From: Imperialibacter roseus
Lineage (GTDB): Bacteria > Bacteroidota > Bacteroidia > Cytophagales > Cyclobacteriaceae
Length of the DNA: 64,000 nt
Reading direction: 5' to 3'
Assembly (NCBI RefSeq): GCF_032999765.1
Contig: NZ_CP136051.1
Location: forward strand, 2,890,417-2,954,416
Every line of letters begins with the position of its first letter. Positions within the stretch are counted from its first letter, which is position 1. The notes beneath the pieces are model-generated. The model saw only the letters and a program-made list of their open reading frames with translations, searched no databases and had not been told where the DNA came from. Below, one piece after another: positions 36,421 to 46,558 of this stretch. The position numbers and the translations under genes were made by a program.

Positions 36421-37758
36421 ATGTTCCTACAACCAGACACCGGCAACCCCCCTCTAAGCTTTACAAAGACAGAAGAATTGCTTGCCCGTAGAAAAAAAGT
36501 GGTGGCCAACGGCGTAAGCATTTTTGTTCCTTCCTCGGCCATGGAGGCGCATGGAGCCACCATCGTTGATGCCAATGGAAACGAGTTGATCGATTTTGCC
36601 GGAGGAATTGGCGTAACCAACGCTGGCCATTGCCCACAGCCAGTGGTGAAGGCAATTCAGCAACAGGCGGAAAAGCTGATCCATGCCTGCTTTAATATTT
36701 CCACCTACGAGCCCTACCTTGAATTAAGCGAAAAACTGGCCTCGCTTTTCCCCCACGGCGACAGCACGAAAGTGATGCTGACGAACACGGGGGCCGAGTC
36801 GGTTGAAAATGCTATTAAAATTGCTCGCCAGGCAACCAAACGGCCTGCTGTGCTGTGTTTCAGCGAAGCATTTCATGGTCGCACAATGATGGCCATGACG
36901 CTCACTTCGAAAATTGGCTACAAAACTGACTGCGGCCCCTTTGCGCCCGAAGTGTACCGCCTGCCATTCCCAAATTTTTACCACGATGGGCGTGGACTCC
37001 ACGAAGATGATTTTGCGGAACAGGAACTTCAAAAGCTTTATGATTCCACCCATACGCTTGTTGATCCTGAAAGTGTGGCCGCTATTATTATCGAGCTGGT
37101 ACAGGGCGAAGGTGGCTTTAATATAGCCCCGAAAGCCTATGTAGAGGGCTTACGTGCATTCTGCGATGAATATGGCATCATGCTGATATTCGACGAAGTG
37201 CAGAGTGGTTTTGGGAGAACCGGAAAATGGGGCGCTTACGAGCACTACGGCGTTACGCCGGACATTTCAACGTGGGCAAAGTCAATGGGGTCAGGCATGC
37301 CCATCGGCGCTGTCATTGGCCGGCAAGAAGTGATGGATGCCGCTGCCGTTGGCACTATTGGAGGCACGTATTTGGGCAATCCGGTTTGCTGCGCCGCCGC
37401 TATTGCTACCATCAAGTACATGGAAGAAATCAATTTGAACCAGAAAGCCGAGGAAGTGGCTAAAATTGTGAATGATCGCTTTCTGAAGCTAAAAGCAAAG
37501 TGCCCGGCTATCGGAGACGTGAGAGGACTTGGTGCCATGCAGGCCATTGAATTTGTGGAAAACGGCGACCCCAATCGGCCGGATGCTGCTACCGCTGCAG
37601 ACCTCACCAAGGCATGTCTGAAAAGGGGCCTCATTCTATTGACGGCTGGCACAAACAAAAATGTAGTGCGTGTACTCAGCCCGCTTGTTATTTCCCATGA
37701 GCAGCTGAATCAGGGGCTGGACATTATCGAAGAAGAACTACTAAAATTAACCAATTAA
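36421..37758 (+). CDS. gabT: 4-aminobutyrate aminotransferase
   Basis: 445 residues from the ATG at 36421; a TTG at 36397 is also in frame but less likely. It is a class III PLP aminotransferase: GGIGVTNAGHCPQPVVKAI, NTGAESVENAIKIAR, IFDEVQSGFGRTGK, and the PLP lysine in STWAKSMGSGMPIGAVIG. It converts GABA and 2-oxoglutarate to succinate semialdehyde and glutamate. The divergent aldehyde dehydrogenase gene lies 238 nt away, and the shared gap should hold both promoters. Related enzymes acting on ornithine or other omega-amines cannot be fully excluded. Confidence 0.9.
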   Translation: MFLQPDTGNPPLSFTKTEELLARRKKVVANGVSIFVPSSAMEAHGATIVDANGNELIDFAGGIGVTNAGHCPQPVVKAIQQQAEKLIHACFNISTYEPYLELSEKLASLFPHGDSTKVMLTNTGAESVENAIKIARQATKRPAVLCFSEAFHGRTMMAMTLTSKIGYKTDCGPFAPEVYRLPFPNFYHDGRGLHEDDFAEQELQKLYDSTHTLVDPESVAAIIIELVQGEGGFNIAPKAYVEGLRAFCDEYGIMLIFDEVQSGFGRTGKWGAYEHYGVTPDISTWAKSMGSGMPIGAVIGRQEVMDAAAVGTIGGTYLGNPVCCAAAIATIKYMEEINLNQKAEEVAKIVNDRFLKLKAKCPAIGDVRGLGAMQAIEFVENGDPNRPDAATAADLTKACLKRGLILLTAGTNKNVVRVLSPLVISHEQLNQGLDIIEEELLKLTN

Positions 37759-37970
37759 ATATGACGCCATTCCCAATAGCAGGCATACAAATGGTTGTTT
37801 GAGCAAGCTGTTGTAACCCTCAAAGCGCCGAATTGGAGGTGCATTGGCCTGGCGTGAGCAAAAGGCAGCCTTTCGACGACTTCAGGGAAGAACGTGTAGA
37901 GCCTTTTTCATTTCAAGGGGTTTAGTAAAGGAAGTAGAATAGGGATAGGGAATACTTGCCGAATACCGCA

Positions 37971-39029
37971 CTATCTCTGAGCTTGTTGGCCTGGCGTTAA
38001 TTGGTTGGTGAAATACTCAATATTGACCTCTACCTCGTTCTCAACTGGCACCCCAAAATCAGGCTTTCCTTCCTTCCAGGAAAAAGGTTGAATCCTCACC
38101 TGCCGACTAGCCCAGCCGCCTCCTTTCACCGGCATGGCATGATACACAATATAATCCTGTCCGCCGGAAATAATAAAAGAAGCATGGCCTGGACTGATCA
38201 CTTGCTCTGTTCCGGAAAACACCGGCCTTTCGCTCTTCTCCCACAAGTCAGGGAGCATAGGATCGCCTCCTTTCAGTTCAAGCAAACCCAAACAATAATC
38301 GTTGGACCAGCTGCCGCTGGCAGAATAGACAATAAATGTGCGACCACCTTTCTGCAAAACTTGGGGGCCTTCGTTGATGGTTGGCAACTCCTCGCTTGAG
38401 CCTCTCTTTTCCCATTCAAATTCAGGGCTGGATATTCTCACCCTTTCCGAGCTTATCTGCGTCGGGCTGCTCATCTCAGCGATGTATAGGTGCTGAGCCT
38501 CGTTCACTTCACCTTCCCAGCCTGACCAAACAAAGTACGTTTTACCATTAAGCGTAAACACAGTGCCATCAATGGCCCACTTGTCGGTATCATCACTTAC
38601 CTTACCGGCATAAGAGAAGCCAGAATGTGGTATATCGGAGGAAGATGACAACACATGCATTCTGTGATTTTTGTTCTCGCCATCGTCAGCCGCAAAGTAG
38701 ACATACCACTTACTGTCGATCTTGTGTAGCTCTGGTGCCCATACTTCCCGGGAATATGAGCCAGTATCGGGTGCTTGCCAAACCACGTGTTCTTCGGCGC
38801 CATTCAAGTTGGAGAACTTCTGAACCGATTTCACATAAATGCCTCCTCCTTTGGCATAGCAATAGTGAAACGTGCTGCCCTGCCGGATGATCCATGGATC
38901 AGCTCCGGAGTCGACAATGGGGTTGGTTATAATTTCGCTAAGCGAGGTAGTTTTTTGTGTCTTCTTTTGGTTACAACCATAAAAAAGCAACATGAAAAAG
39001 AAGGCATAGGGAATTCTGATCATTGGCAC
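37971..39029 (-). CDS. GH43-family glycoside hydrolase lipoprotein
   Basis: 352 residues. The N-terminus has a lipobox (LLFYGC) after a short hydrophobic stretch. The five-bladed propeller residues of GH43 are visible: the base Asp in SGADPWIIRQG, the pKa-modulating Asp in WAIDGTVF and the acid Glu in INEGPQVL. GH43 enzymes act on arabinan, xylan or related side chains; the exact substrate is unclear. No SusC/SusD pair is nearby, so it is not in a classical polysaccharide-utilisation locus. It probably sits on the cell surface or in the periplasm. Confidence 0.88.
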   Translation of the reverse strand: MPMIRIPYAFFFMLLFYGCNQKKTQKTTSLSEIITNPIVDSGADPWIIRQGSTFHYCYAKGGGIYVKSVQKFSNLNGAEEHVVWQAPDTGSYSREVWAPELHKIDSKWYVYFAADDGENKNHRMHVLSSSSDIPHSGFSYAGKVSDDTDKWAIDGTVFTLNGKTYFVWSGWEGEVNEAQHLYIAEMSSPTQISSERVRISSPEFEWEKRGSSEELPTINEGPQVLQKGGRTFIVYSASGSWSNDYCLGLLELKGGDPMLPDLWEKSERPVFSGTEQVISPGHASFIISGGQDYIVYHAMPVKGGGWASRQVRIQPFSWKEGKPDFGVPVENEVEVNIEYFTNQLTPGQQAQR

Positions 39030-39189
39030 GAGTAGTTACTTCCTGAATGAAAGTAACCACTTAATCCGATACTTTTACCGCAGGCACCGAAACATTCAGT
39101 CATTTGAGATTGCCTGCATCTAACAGGCTACCTTTTTCCCATGAGGGCCCACCCAACCTTTGACGCCTTCTAGTGAGAATAAAATAAGA

Positions 39190-39216
39190 AACCCCGGCTC
39201 CTTAGAGACCGGGGTT
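39190..39216 (-). terminator. Intrinsic terminator for the minus-strand giant gene
   Basis: The stem AACCCCGG (39190-39197) with CCGGGGTT (39209-39216) has an 11-nt loop. On the minus strand it is followed by TCTTATTTTATT. It lies about 40 nt after the stop of the 39255-45755 gene. Confidence 0.75.
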
Positions 39217-39254
39217 AATCTGCGTTGAGTCAATTGTTGTGGTATGCCTCTGCT

Positions 39255-42200
39255 TTAAAGTTTAATGAGCTTCAATACTTGCCCATCGCTCTTTAGTAAA
39301 TAAATTCCAGGTTTCAATCCCGAAAAATCGAGTCTTTCTCCCACCCTGTCTACCGACTGCAACCTGCCTTCCAGGTCATATATAGCCATGTTTTTGTTAG
39401 CCAGATTCTTAATGGTCAGGTAATCAGCTACTGGGTTCGGATAGACACTCAGCAATGCTTCAGCCTCGACACCCAGAGGGCTCGATTCTGTCAGGGTAAA
39501 AATAGCTACCTGCTCACCTGCATAATTTATTTCATCAATCGTTACTTTCGCCTCATAAGTCCCTGCGACGATGGGGGCATCTGCTAATCCATCATAAGTG
39601 ATTGTGAAGTTCAGGTTGGACGGTGTTGTGGTCACCACTGGTTCTTTGGCTGATCCATCTGCCTCCTGCTCTAAATTTGTTATCGTAATACCTGCCTGAG
39701 CCTTGTCGATGACAAGTAGCCCGTCTTGATAGTTAAAAACATAATTGTCTGATACTGCACCATCAGCGAATATGCCGTAACTACCCGCATCACTATCTTG
39801 AGTTGCTTCTGTACTCACGGCGGGAGCTGTGGTCAATGCAGACTCATCTTCACCTGTCGCAAAGCCAGTAATGGTATAAGTCAGCTCCGGCATTGGATGA
39901 CCATAGACAATCCGCTTATCTTCCGCCAATACGTCAAGAGTCTTGGGAAGCACCTCGAAAGTCTGGCTTACCGAAGCCGCAGCCTCGTAAGAATCGTCTC
40001 CCTCCTGGCTTGCTTCGATGGCAACGGTTCCTATCCCGGTAAACTTCACTTCTCCATCTGATATTACTGCTCCTCCGCTGACCACCTCATAGTTGACAGT
40101 AAGACCACTGGACGAGGTAGCTGATAGCTGGATTGTATTTCCGTAGGTCTGATCTTCGATGGAAGCAAAAGTGATGGTTTGAGGCACTTTGACGCTCTCC
40201 TCATTCACTAAAAAGCTTTGACTAACAGGCTCGGCAGCATTGAAATTGCCATTACCAGGCTGTGAAGCTGTTACGGTAAAGGTTCCTGCTGAACGGAAGG
40301 TTAGCACGTTGTCATTGATGGCACCATCGCCGTTTTCCAGTGCATAAACAACAGGCAGCCCTGAAGAAGCCGTTGCCCGCAGTGAAAGAGTTCCGACTGA
40401 AAAATGCTGATCATCAATTTCATCGAAGGTGATGACCTGGCTCGCCTGACTGACAGAAAGGGTTTGCTCAACATCAGCCGCAGGATGATAATTGCCATTT
40501 CCAGATTGAGACGCAGTGATAGTAACGCTACCCACTCCCACTATCGTCACACTGCTCCCCGAGACAGTGGCTACTGACTCGTCTGAGCTACTGTAGCTAA
40601 CACCCAATCCCGACGTGGCAACGGCTGCCAGGTCAAAATCAGCATCTCCATAGGTTTTCTCCTCTAATGCTTCGAAAGTGATCGATTGGCTCGCCTGACT
40701 GACAGAAAGGGTTTGCTCAACATCAGCCGCAGGATGATAATTGCCATTTCCAGATTGAGACGCAGTGATAGTAACGCTACCCACTCTCACTATCGTCACA
40801 CTGCTCCCCGAGATAGTAGCCACCGACTCGTCTGAGCTACTGTAGCTAACACCCAATCCCGACGTGGCAATGGCTGCCAGGTCAAAATCAGCGTCTCCAT
40901 AGGTTTTCTCCTCTAATGCTTCGAAAGTGATCGATTGAGTTATTTTGGAGCTCGGAACCGTGAAATCTATCGAGACAACATCGTTTTGCAAGTTCTCATC
41001 ATCATCAGCTGCCAGCAACACCAATTGATAGGAAGATTCCTCTGCCAGGCTGATAGCAACAGTAAGATCGTTAGCTCCGGCTGTTAAACTTTTACTTCCC
41101 TGATCTGCTACATTGGCCACTGAACCTGTAGATAGTTCACCAGTGGATGGCAGCGGGTCACTCGCACCGATCACGGCATAAAATAAAGAACCAGACTCGT
41201 CAACATCTACCTGCAGATCGAAGCCTTCAGCAGAAATGTTAGTAATCTGGGGAGTAGACCCAAATGAAGGAGCTGTGAGGTCTACCGTTGAGAACGTCGC
41301 TGAAAATGTACTTTCACTGATGTTAGGGATTTCATTTTCATCTTCGGCTACAAAATAAATTTCATACTCCTGATCGGCCAACAGTCCGGTAACCTCAAAT
41401 TGATAGGCCTGATCCGCTATGGTAACATCTACTGATCCTGAGTGTATTGAGGCCGCCCCAGCTTCTGTTTGGCCGTTCGATACCTGAGTGGGTGATGGTG
41501 ATGTTGCAATGTCAGTGTCGACTACCCAATAGAATGAACCTGGCTCGTCCAATGAAAAACTAAAGGTTGCACTGGTCTCATCAACACTTTCCAATGTAAG
41601 AGTCTGAGGAGAAATATCGGGTGCCTTCAGGTCGCTAGTGGTTGCATTTAGGTTCACAGGAGCGCCACTCTCGTTACCAAAGTCATCTTCAGCCACTACA
41701 TAAAAATCGTATCCCACCTGAGAGGTCAGCCCGGAAAGTGCCAAGCCAGCCGCTTGATTTTTATCCACCCTTACCGAGTTAGCACTGATCGCCGTTGCAC
41801 CACTGCTGTTTTGGCCATTCTGTACCTGTGCAAACGACGGAGCACTCTCTCCGGCAAGTTGGGCAATGGCATAGACAGTTCCCGCCTCATTTATCTTCAC
41901 ATCAATTTCTACGTCAGTCTCATCAACTGTAGCAATGGATGGATAACCCGCACCGAATTCAGGCGCTATATCATCAATGGTCGTAAAATCCAATTTGGTG
42001 GCAGCAGTCTGCAAGTTCTCAGCCACATCTTCAGCCACCAGCCACACATCATATGCCGTTGCCTCGCTTAGCCCGGTCAGGACAAAGCTAGCATCGCTAG
42101 CAGACACAGAACCCTCGTCGACGGCCCCATAATTGCTCCCGGCCTTCAAATTGGCAGGGAATTTTGTAGCACCGCTACTTGCGAATACAGCGTAGTACAC

Positions 42201-45200
42201 TGTTCCGTCCCCCTCATTAAGGTCAATTTCCACCTCGGCAGACAGGGAGTTTATGGTACCCATTACGGGGTAGCCGGGCTCCCATTCAGGTTTTGAATAA
42301 TCACCAGTCTCAACTGATAACTGATAGACAACAGTGCTCAATGCATAACTTTCATCAGAAATGGTCAAAAAAATCTCATAGGAGGTTACTTCTTCCAGCT
42401 CCAAGATCTGGGCCAAATTATATTCATTGTTGGCTGCCAAAGAATAGGCCGATCCGCTTTTGAATGCTGGTGCACCCGAGGCATCCTGGCCGTTTTCGAT
42501 TTGTGCCGGTGTGGGTTCGTCTGCACCTTCAGCAGTAACCACATAGTATACATTTCCATTCTGAGTCAACTCCAACAAAAGGCGATATGCACCATTCAGA
42601 TAGTATTCAAATTGCGGGTACCCTTCGGTAAAAGCAATGGTCACACCCTCAGAAACGGTCAACGTGCGGGTCACGTCAGGTGCGGACTCATAAGTTCCGT
42701 TACCGGGTTGCGAGGCAACGATATCTGCCGTGCCCACTCCAACAATTGCAACGATGTTGTCAACAATAGTAGCTACGGCAGTATTGGAGCTTTCATACTC
42801 AACATCCAAACCTGAGCTTGCTGTAGCATCCAGTTCAAACGAAGGATCATCAGTCGTCTTTTCAGGTATGGGGTCAAATGATATGGTTTGCGAAAGCTTA
42901 TTGATGGTCAGTGTCTGATTCACCGGGTCCGCAGCGTTGTAATTGTCATTGCCCAATTGTGTAGCGGTAATGGTGGCTGTTCCTGCTCCAACTATTTCAA
43001 TAAGGCTGCCCAAGACCCTTGCCACCCCTTCATCATCACTTTCCAAAGAGGGGGTCAGGCCTGAAGAAATATCCAGGAAGTCACTCCATAGAAAATCATC
43101 ATCGGTAACCAACTTATCCGGAAATTCATCAAGGGTGAGGTGCTGGTTTGTTTTCAGAATTGTAAGCGTCTGACTGACCGGGTCGGCGGTATTCCAATTA
43201 TCATCTCCCGTCAAGGTAGCAGTGATCTCCACAGCACCTGGCTTTTTGACTACAACAGCCCCCAGGGATGAAACCGAAACGTAAGCATTATCTACCTCAG
43301 TCCACGAAATATTCCTTCCACTTTTGGTAGAGGCCAGATCATCTAAATCGAAGTTTTCCGCATTCCAAAACACATCATCCAATTCCCCAAACGTAATCTC
43401 GTCGTCGCCTTTATTGATGGAAAAAGTCTGCTGAACAGGATTTGCTTCATTCCATTCGAAATTACCAGCTTGTGTCGCCGTGACGGTTACTGTACCCGCA
43501 TAAAGTGGCGTAATCATTCCATTATTGATGTCGAGTATATCGAATGGCTCGATATCATAGGCAACATCCAGACCAGACGAAGCCATTGCCCCAAGCGCTA
43601 TTGGGTCATCCCCCATTTGGATATCAGCTGGTTGATCAAATGCGATCGTTTGGTCTTTCGTTACAGTGACTTGTTTTGATATCGCAGAGGTCTGATCTCC
43701 GGTACATGGATTGACAATCTTCACAGAAATACTTCCACTTGCAGCTCCTTCATTGATCCTTGTCTTGATAAGCGTACCCTGGTAGTCAATGATGTCCCAG
43801 CCTTCCGGCACTTCCCACTGAAAGAAGGAAAGCAGTTCCTGATCGCTTGTTTTACGGGTATTTGTTTCTGGGTTCACAATCAAGAATGATGAAATCTCAC
43901 CCTCTCCCACTACATCATTACCGTCATTGATTGCAACGGTGGCCAGGTAGGTATCCAAGGCTTCCATATCATAGCAATTACAAGGTTGGAGAGCCAGCTG
44001 ATAACCAGGGTACGACCGGTTCTCAGCTGCATCCTCCGCATAACCGCCGAACAATTGCAAGCCAGCATGAATGGACGTTGTGATATCTATATAATCGTTT
44101 GCGTTTCCTGAAGAACTGCTGCTAAACTCCTCCCAGTCACCAGGAAATACTCCACAGCTACCGATGTAGAACTTCTGGTCAATCCCGTATTCCACCACCT
44201 CAGCAATGGTCTTGTCCCAGGTAAACCGAAAAACGGGAGCAGCGCCGTTCATGCCAACTATTTCCGGCTGTGGCAAACCCGGAGCAGGCACCCTGAAAGT
44301 AACCTGTATCTCGTCAGTAAATGAGCACCCATTGGCATTAGTAACGGTAACAGAAATGTTTTTCACCTCACGATACCCTGAGACATCGATAGACTTCACC
44401 CCTGTTTGCCCCGTGCTCCATTCTATAGTTTCCCAGTTGGCCTCATTGGCCGGGCTTGAGCCTATTGATAGCGTGACAGTCTCCAGCTCCGTGTTAATGT
44501 CAGCACCAAGATTAATACCAACAGGGCCATTGCACAGGGTGAATAGCTTGATCTGACTGCCTGGAGAGGTCGCAAAAATGAAATTGCCATCCGAATCGGC
44601 GAGGGCTTTGTCAAGTGTTTCACCACCGGTTGAGCTGTGGTACCATTTATCTGAAACACCATAAAAATCAAATTCTAAGGCACCAAAATACCGGGTATTG
44701 TTTTCAACCACAGACCCAAGCACGTAGCCCTCAGGCGTAATAAGATTTCCAATAGTTTGCGGATCGTCCAACTCGTATTCAAGGGTATAAGAACCGCCGG
44801 CAAAATCATACTCCCTCCTTACGGCATTTCCATAAAAATCACCTGTCACCACCACATTGCCACTGGATCTTGAAAAGTCGCCAACGAAGCCTGGCTCTCC
44901 GGTAAATACAGCTTTTGTTACATTACTTGAAGACCTTTCATAAAGATCAACTGTTCCATTTCCCAATTCGAGCTTAAAATAGCGATAGCTACTGATCTGC
45001 TTATAAGCAATGTTGTCAATGGATTCAGTTACTACGATAGACCCTGCTTCTGAAAAAGAATCGGAAACCCCGAAATTGTAGGGTATAGACAATGCCGCTA
45101 TCTCAGAGGTTCCTTTTTGAAACTGAACGGTAACTGTGCTTCCTGTATCAATGGCAAATGCTACATCATCCTCATCGCTCTCATAATTTTTTGCATACTC

Positions 45201-45755
45201 ATACACAAGGCCATCCGACAACCTGTACAGCCCTAGCAGCAATCCTTTGCCTGGGTTCTGGTTTTTACTGGCAGTAAAATAAACCCTATTCTGGCTTTCA
45301 TAGAAGGCCACTTTCTGGGGTACGTATCCCAATGAACCAACACTTTCGTAGCTATTGACAACAGTACCTGAGGGTGAATATTTTCTCAGCAAAAAGCCAT
45401 TTGGGTTGGTATTACCAGCGTTCTCAGGGTCAATACTAAAAAGTACATAGATGTTTCCATTATCATCAACATCGACGTCGACCCCATAGTCATTCGTTTC
45501 GGAATCATACCCGTAGGATTTTGACCACTGGAACACACCACTCTTGCTGTATTTGAGTACCAGACCATCGTAAACCGGCCCGCCGGACTGCCTCTGGTTG
45601 GCAAGAATGATCACATTATCATCAGCATCATGAATCATCTTTACGATCTCCACCGTTCCGGTAGCAGAAAATGTCGTTTCCCAGCTCTCTACAAAGTTTT
45701 GGGCCCAAAGAAGGTGCGTGAAAAATAAAAGTGCAGCAGAAAGAAAAAATTTCAT
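39255..45755 (-). CDS. Giant secreted Ig-repeat protein with T9SS type A sorting domain
   Basis: 2,166 residues. A signal peptide (MKFFLSAALLFFTHLLWAQ) is followed by a propeller-like N-terminal region of about 400 residues, then Ig-like and PKD-like segments. Next come many Ig-like (BID_2) repeats with the pattern TLTINK / ITATQxGNxNYNAAxPVxQT, FN3-like repeats (about 1120-1600), a second group of BID_2 repeats, and an MBG-like domain (LDVLAEDKRIVYGHPMPELTY). The C-terminus (SVYPNPVADYLTIKNLANKN, GLKPGIYLLKSDGQVLKLIKL) is a type A T9SS sorting signal. The product should be exported and linked to the surface or released. The 104-nt gap to the LytTR regulator gene upstream suggests the kinase-regulator pair may control it. 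Confidence 0.92.
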   Translation of the reverse strand: MKFFLSAALLFFTHLLWAQNFVESWETTFSATGTVEIVKMIHDADDNVIILANQRQSGGPVYDGLVLKYSKSGVFQWSKSYGYDSETNDYGVDVDVDDNGNIYVLFSIDPENAGNTNPNGFLLRKYSPSGTVVNSYESVGSLGYVPQKVAFYESQNRVYFTASKNQNPGKGLLLGLYRLSDGLVYEYAKNYESDEDDVAFAIDTGSTVTVQFQKGTSEIAALSIPYNFGVSDSFSEAGSIVVTESIDNIAYKQISSYRYFKLELGNGTVDLYERSSSNVTKAVFTGEPGFVGDFSRSSGNVVVTGDFYGNAVRREYDFAGGSYTLEYELDDPQTIGNLITPEGYVLGSVVENNTRYFGALEFDFYGVSDKWYHSSTGGETLDKALADSDGNFIFATSPGSQIKLFTLCNGPVGINLGADINTELETVTLSIGSSPANEANWETIEWSTGQTGVKSIDVSGYREVKNISVTVTNANGCSFTDEIQVTFRVPAPGLPQPEIVGMNGAAPVFRFTWDKTIAEVVEYGIDQKFYIGSCGVFPGDWEEFSSSSSGNANDYIDITTSIHAGLQLFGGYAEDAAENRSYPGYQLALQPCNCYDMEALDTYLATVAINDGNDVVGEGEISSFLIVNPETNTRKTSDQELLSFFQWEVPEGWDIIDYQGTLIKTRINEGAASGSISVKIVNPCTGDQTSAISKQVTVTKDQTIAFDQPADIQMGDDPIALGAMASSGLDVAYDIEPFDILDINNGMITPLYAGTVTVTATQAGNFEWNEANPVQQTFSINKGDDEITFGELDDVFWNAENFDLDDLASTKSGRNISWTEVDNAYVSVSSLGAVVVKKPGAVEITATLTGDDNWNTADPVSQTLTILKTNQHLTLDEFPDKLVTDDDFLWSDFLDISSGLTPSLESDDEGVARVLGSLIEIVGAGTATITATQLGNDNYNAADPVNQTLTINKLSQTISFDPIPEKTTDDPSFELDATASSGLDVEYESSNTAVATIVDNIVAIVGVGTADIVASQPGNGTYESAPDVTRTLTVSEGVTIAFTEGYPQFEYYLNGAYRLLLELTQNGNVYYVVTAEGADEPTPAQIENGQDASGAPAFKSGSAYSLAANNEYNLAQILELEEVTSYEIFLTISDESYALSTVVYQLSVETGDYSKPEWEPGYPVMGTINSLSAEVEIDLNEGDGTVYYAVFASSGATKFPANLKAGSNYGAVDEGSVSASDASFVLTGLSEATAYDVWLVAEDVAENLQTAATKLDFTTIDDIAPEFGAGYPSIATVDETDVEIDVKINEAGTVYAIAQLAGESAPSFAQVQNGQNSSGATAISANSVRVDKNQAAGLALSGLTSQVGYDFYVVAEDDFGNESGAPVNLNATTSDLKAPDISPQTLTLESVDETSATFSFSLDEPGSFYWVVDTDIATSPSPTQVSNGQTEAGAASIHSGSVDVTIADQAYQFEVTGLLADQEYEIYFVAEDENEIPNISESTFSATFSTVDLTAPSFGSTPQITNISAEGFDLQVDVDESGSLFYAVIGASDPLPSTGELSTGSVANVADQGSKSLTAGANDLTVAISLAEESSYQLVLLAADDDENLQNDVVSIDFTVPSSKITQSITFEALEEKTYGDADFDLAAIATSGLGVSYSSSDESVATISGSSVTIVRVGSVTITASQSGNGNYHPAADVEQTLSVSQASQSITFEALEEKTYGDADFDLAAVATSGLGVSYSSSDESVATVSGSSVTIVGVGSVTITASQSGNGNYHPAADVEQTLSVSQASQVITFDEIDDQHFSVGTLSLRATASSGLPVVYALENGDGAINDNVLTFRSAGTFTVTASQPGNGNFNAAEPVSQSFLVNEESVKVPQTITFASIEDQTYGNTIQLSATSSSGLTVNYEVVSGGAVISDGEVKFTGIGTVAIEASQEGDDSYEAAASVSQTFEVLPKTLDVLAEDKRIVYGHPMPELTYTITGFATGEDESALTTAPAVSTEATQDSDAGSYGIFADGAVSDNYVFNYQDGLLVIDKAQAGITITNLEQEADGSAKEPVVTTTPSNLNFTITYDGLADAPIVAGTYEAKVTIDEINYAGEQVAIFTLTESSPLGVEAEALLSVYPNPVADYLTIKNLANKNMAIYDLEGRLQSVDRVGERLDFSGLKPGIYLLKSDGQVLKLIKL
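40441..40938 (-). repeat. Two near-identical 249-bp tandem repeats
   Basis: Copies at 40441-40689 and 40690-40938 each encode one BID_2-type Ig domain of 83 residues (SQSITFEALEEKTYGDADF onward). They differ at only a handful of bases, far less than other repeats in the protein, which indicates a recent tandem duplication. Confidence 0.9.
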
Positions 45756-45859
45756 AAGTCGTTTTTTGTCTATGAAATTGACCGCTGACTACTTCAAATG
45801 ATAGTGAGATTTAGTGAAGGAAAGGAAATTTTTAGTCGATGGCGGGATTTTTAAAGGCG

Positions 45860-46558
45860 TCAGAGCAGGGAAAGCGACTCCATGAACTGCTTTCTGTACG
45901 ACTTGCCAATCATGACCTGATGGCCTTTCAGGTACACATAGTTCTCAGAGATGCTGTCCACCGCATCAAAATTGATCAGGTAAGAACGGTGTATCCTCAG
46001 GAAGCCCAAAGGTTCTAGTTTTTCCGAAATACTTTTCAGCGTGTGGCTGATCATGTATTTCTCTTTTTCCGTGTACAACGTTGAATAATTATCGTACGCT
46101 TCCACGTACACAATGTCCGAAGTGGAGACGGAAACGATCTCCTGATCCTTTTTGACAAAAAACTTCTCGTTTGCAGGCGACTTGCTCCTGGTCGGCTTTC
46201 TGCCACGGGCTATGGCGATCTCCAGGTTCACGATAAGATCTCTCTCATTAAAAGGCTTTACGATATAACCCGACGGATTCACCAATTTGGCCCGATCAAG
46301 CGTCTTTTGATCATAAAAAGAGGTGAGAAAAATGATCGGCATGGATAGCTGCGCAGCAAGGGCAATTCCATCAACAGGCCCTTCTATCTGAATATCCAAA
46401 AGAGCAACATCGGGATGGCAAGTCTTGCAAACTTCCAACGCATCGCTTGCCTCGTCTACAATGCCGACAACCTCATAGCCGTTGGCTTCGAGGGTCTCAG
46501 CAATATCATCAGCAATAAGCGGCTCATCTTCAACTACCAATACAGAGGCTTTTTTCAT
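45860..46558 (-). CDS. LytTR-family response regulator
   Basis: 232 residues. The receiver domain has E10-D11 and phospho-acceptor D55 (ALLDIQIEGPVDG), and Lys in YIVKPFNERD. The C-terminal LytTR DNA-binding domain includes IVYVEAYDNYSTLYTEK and FLRIHRSYLINFDAVDSI. Its ATG overlaps the kinase stop as ATGA (46555-46558 in reverse), so the pair is co-translated. The giant cargo gene follows 104 nt downstream and is a possible target. Confidence 0.94.
   Translation of the reverse strand: MKKASVLVVEDEPLIADDIAETLEANGYEVVGIVDEASDALEVCKTCHPDVALLDIQIEGPVDGIALAAQLSMPIIFLTSFYDQKTLDRAKLVNPSGYIVKPFNERDLIVNLEIAIARGRKPTRSKSPANEKFFVKKDQEIVSVSTSDIVYVEAYDNYSTLYTEKEKYMISHTLKSISEKLEPLGFLRIHRSYLINFDAVDSISENYVYLKGHQVMIGKSYRKQFMESLSLL

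Noticed and set aside
37759-37970. A tRNA or small gene between the GABA aminotransferase and GH43 genes
   Set aside because: The 212-nt region shows no tRNA-like arms and no reading frame with family resemblance.
39255-45755. Many plus-strand open frames across the minus-strand giant gene (for example near 41754, 42501 and 44206)
   Set aside because: They lie opposite a continuous 2,166-codon frame with clear domains, have odd composition and no recognisable motifs; they are antisense shadows.
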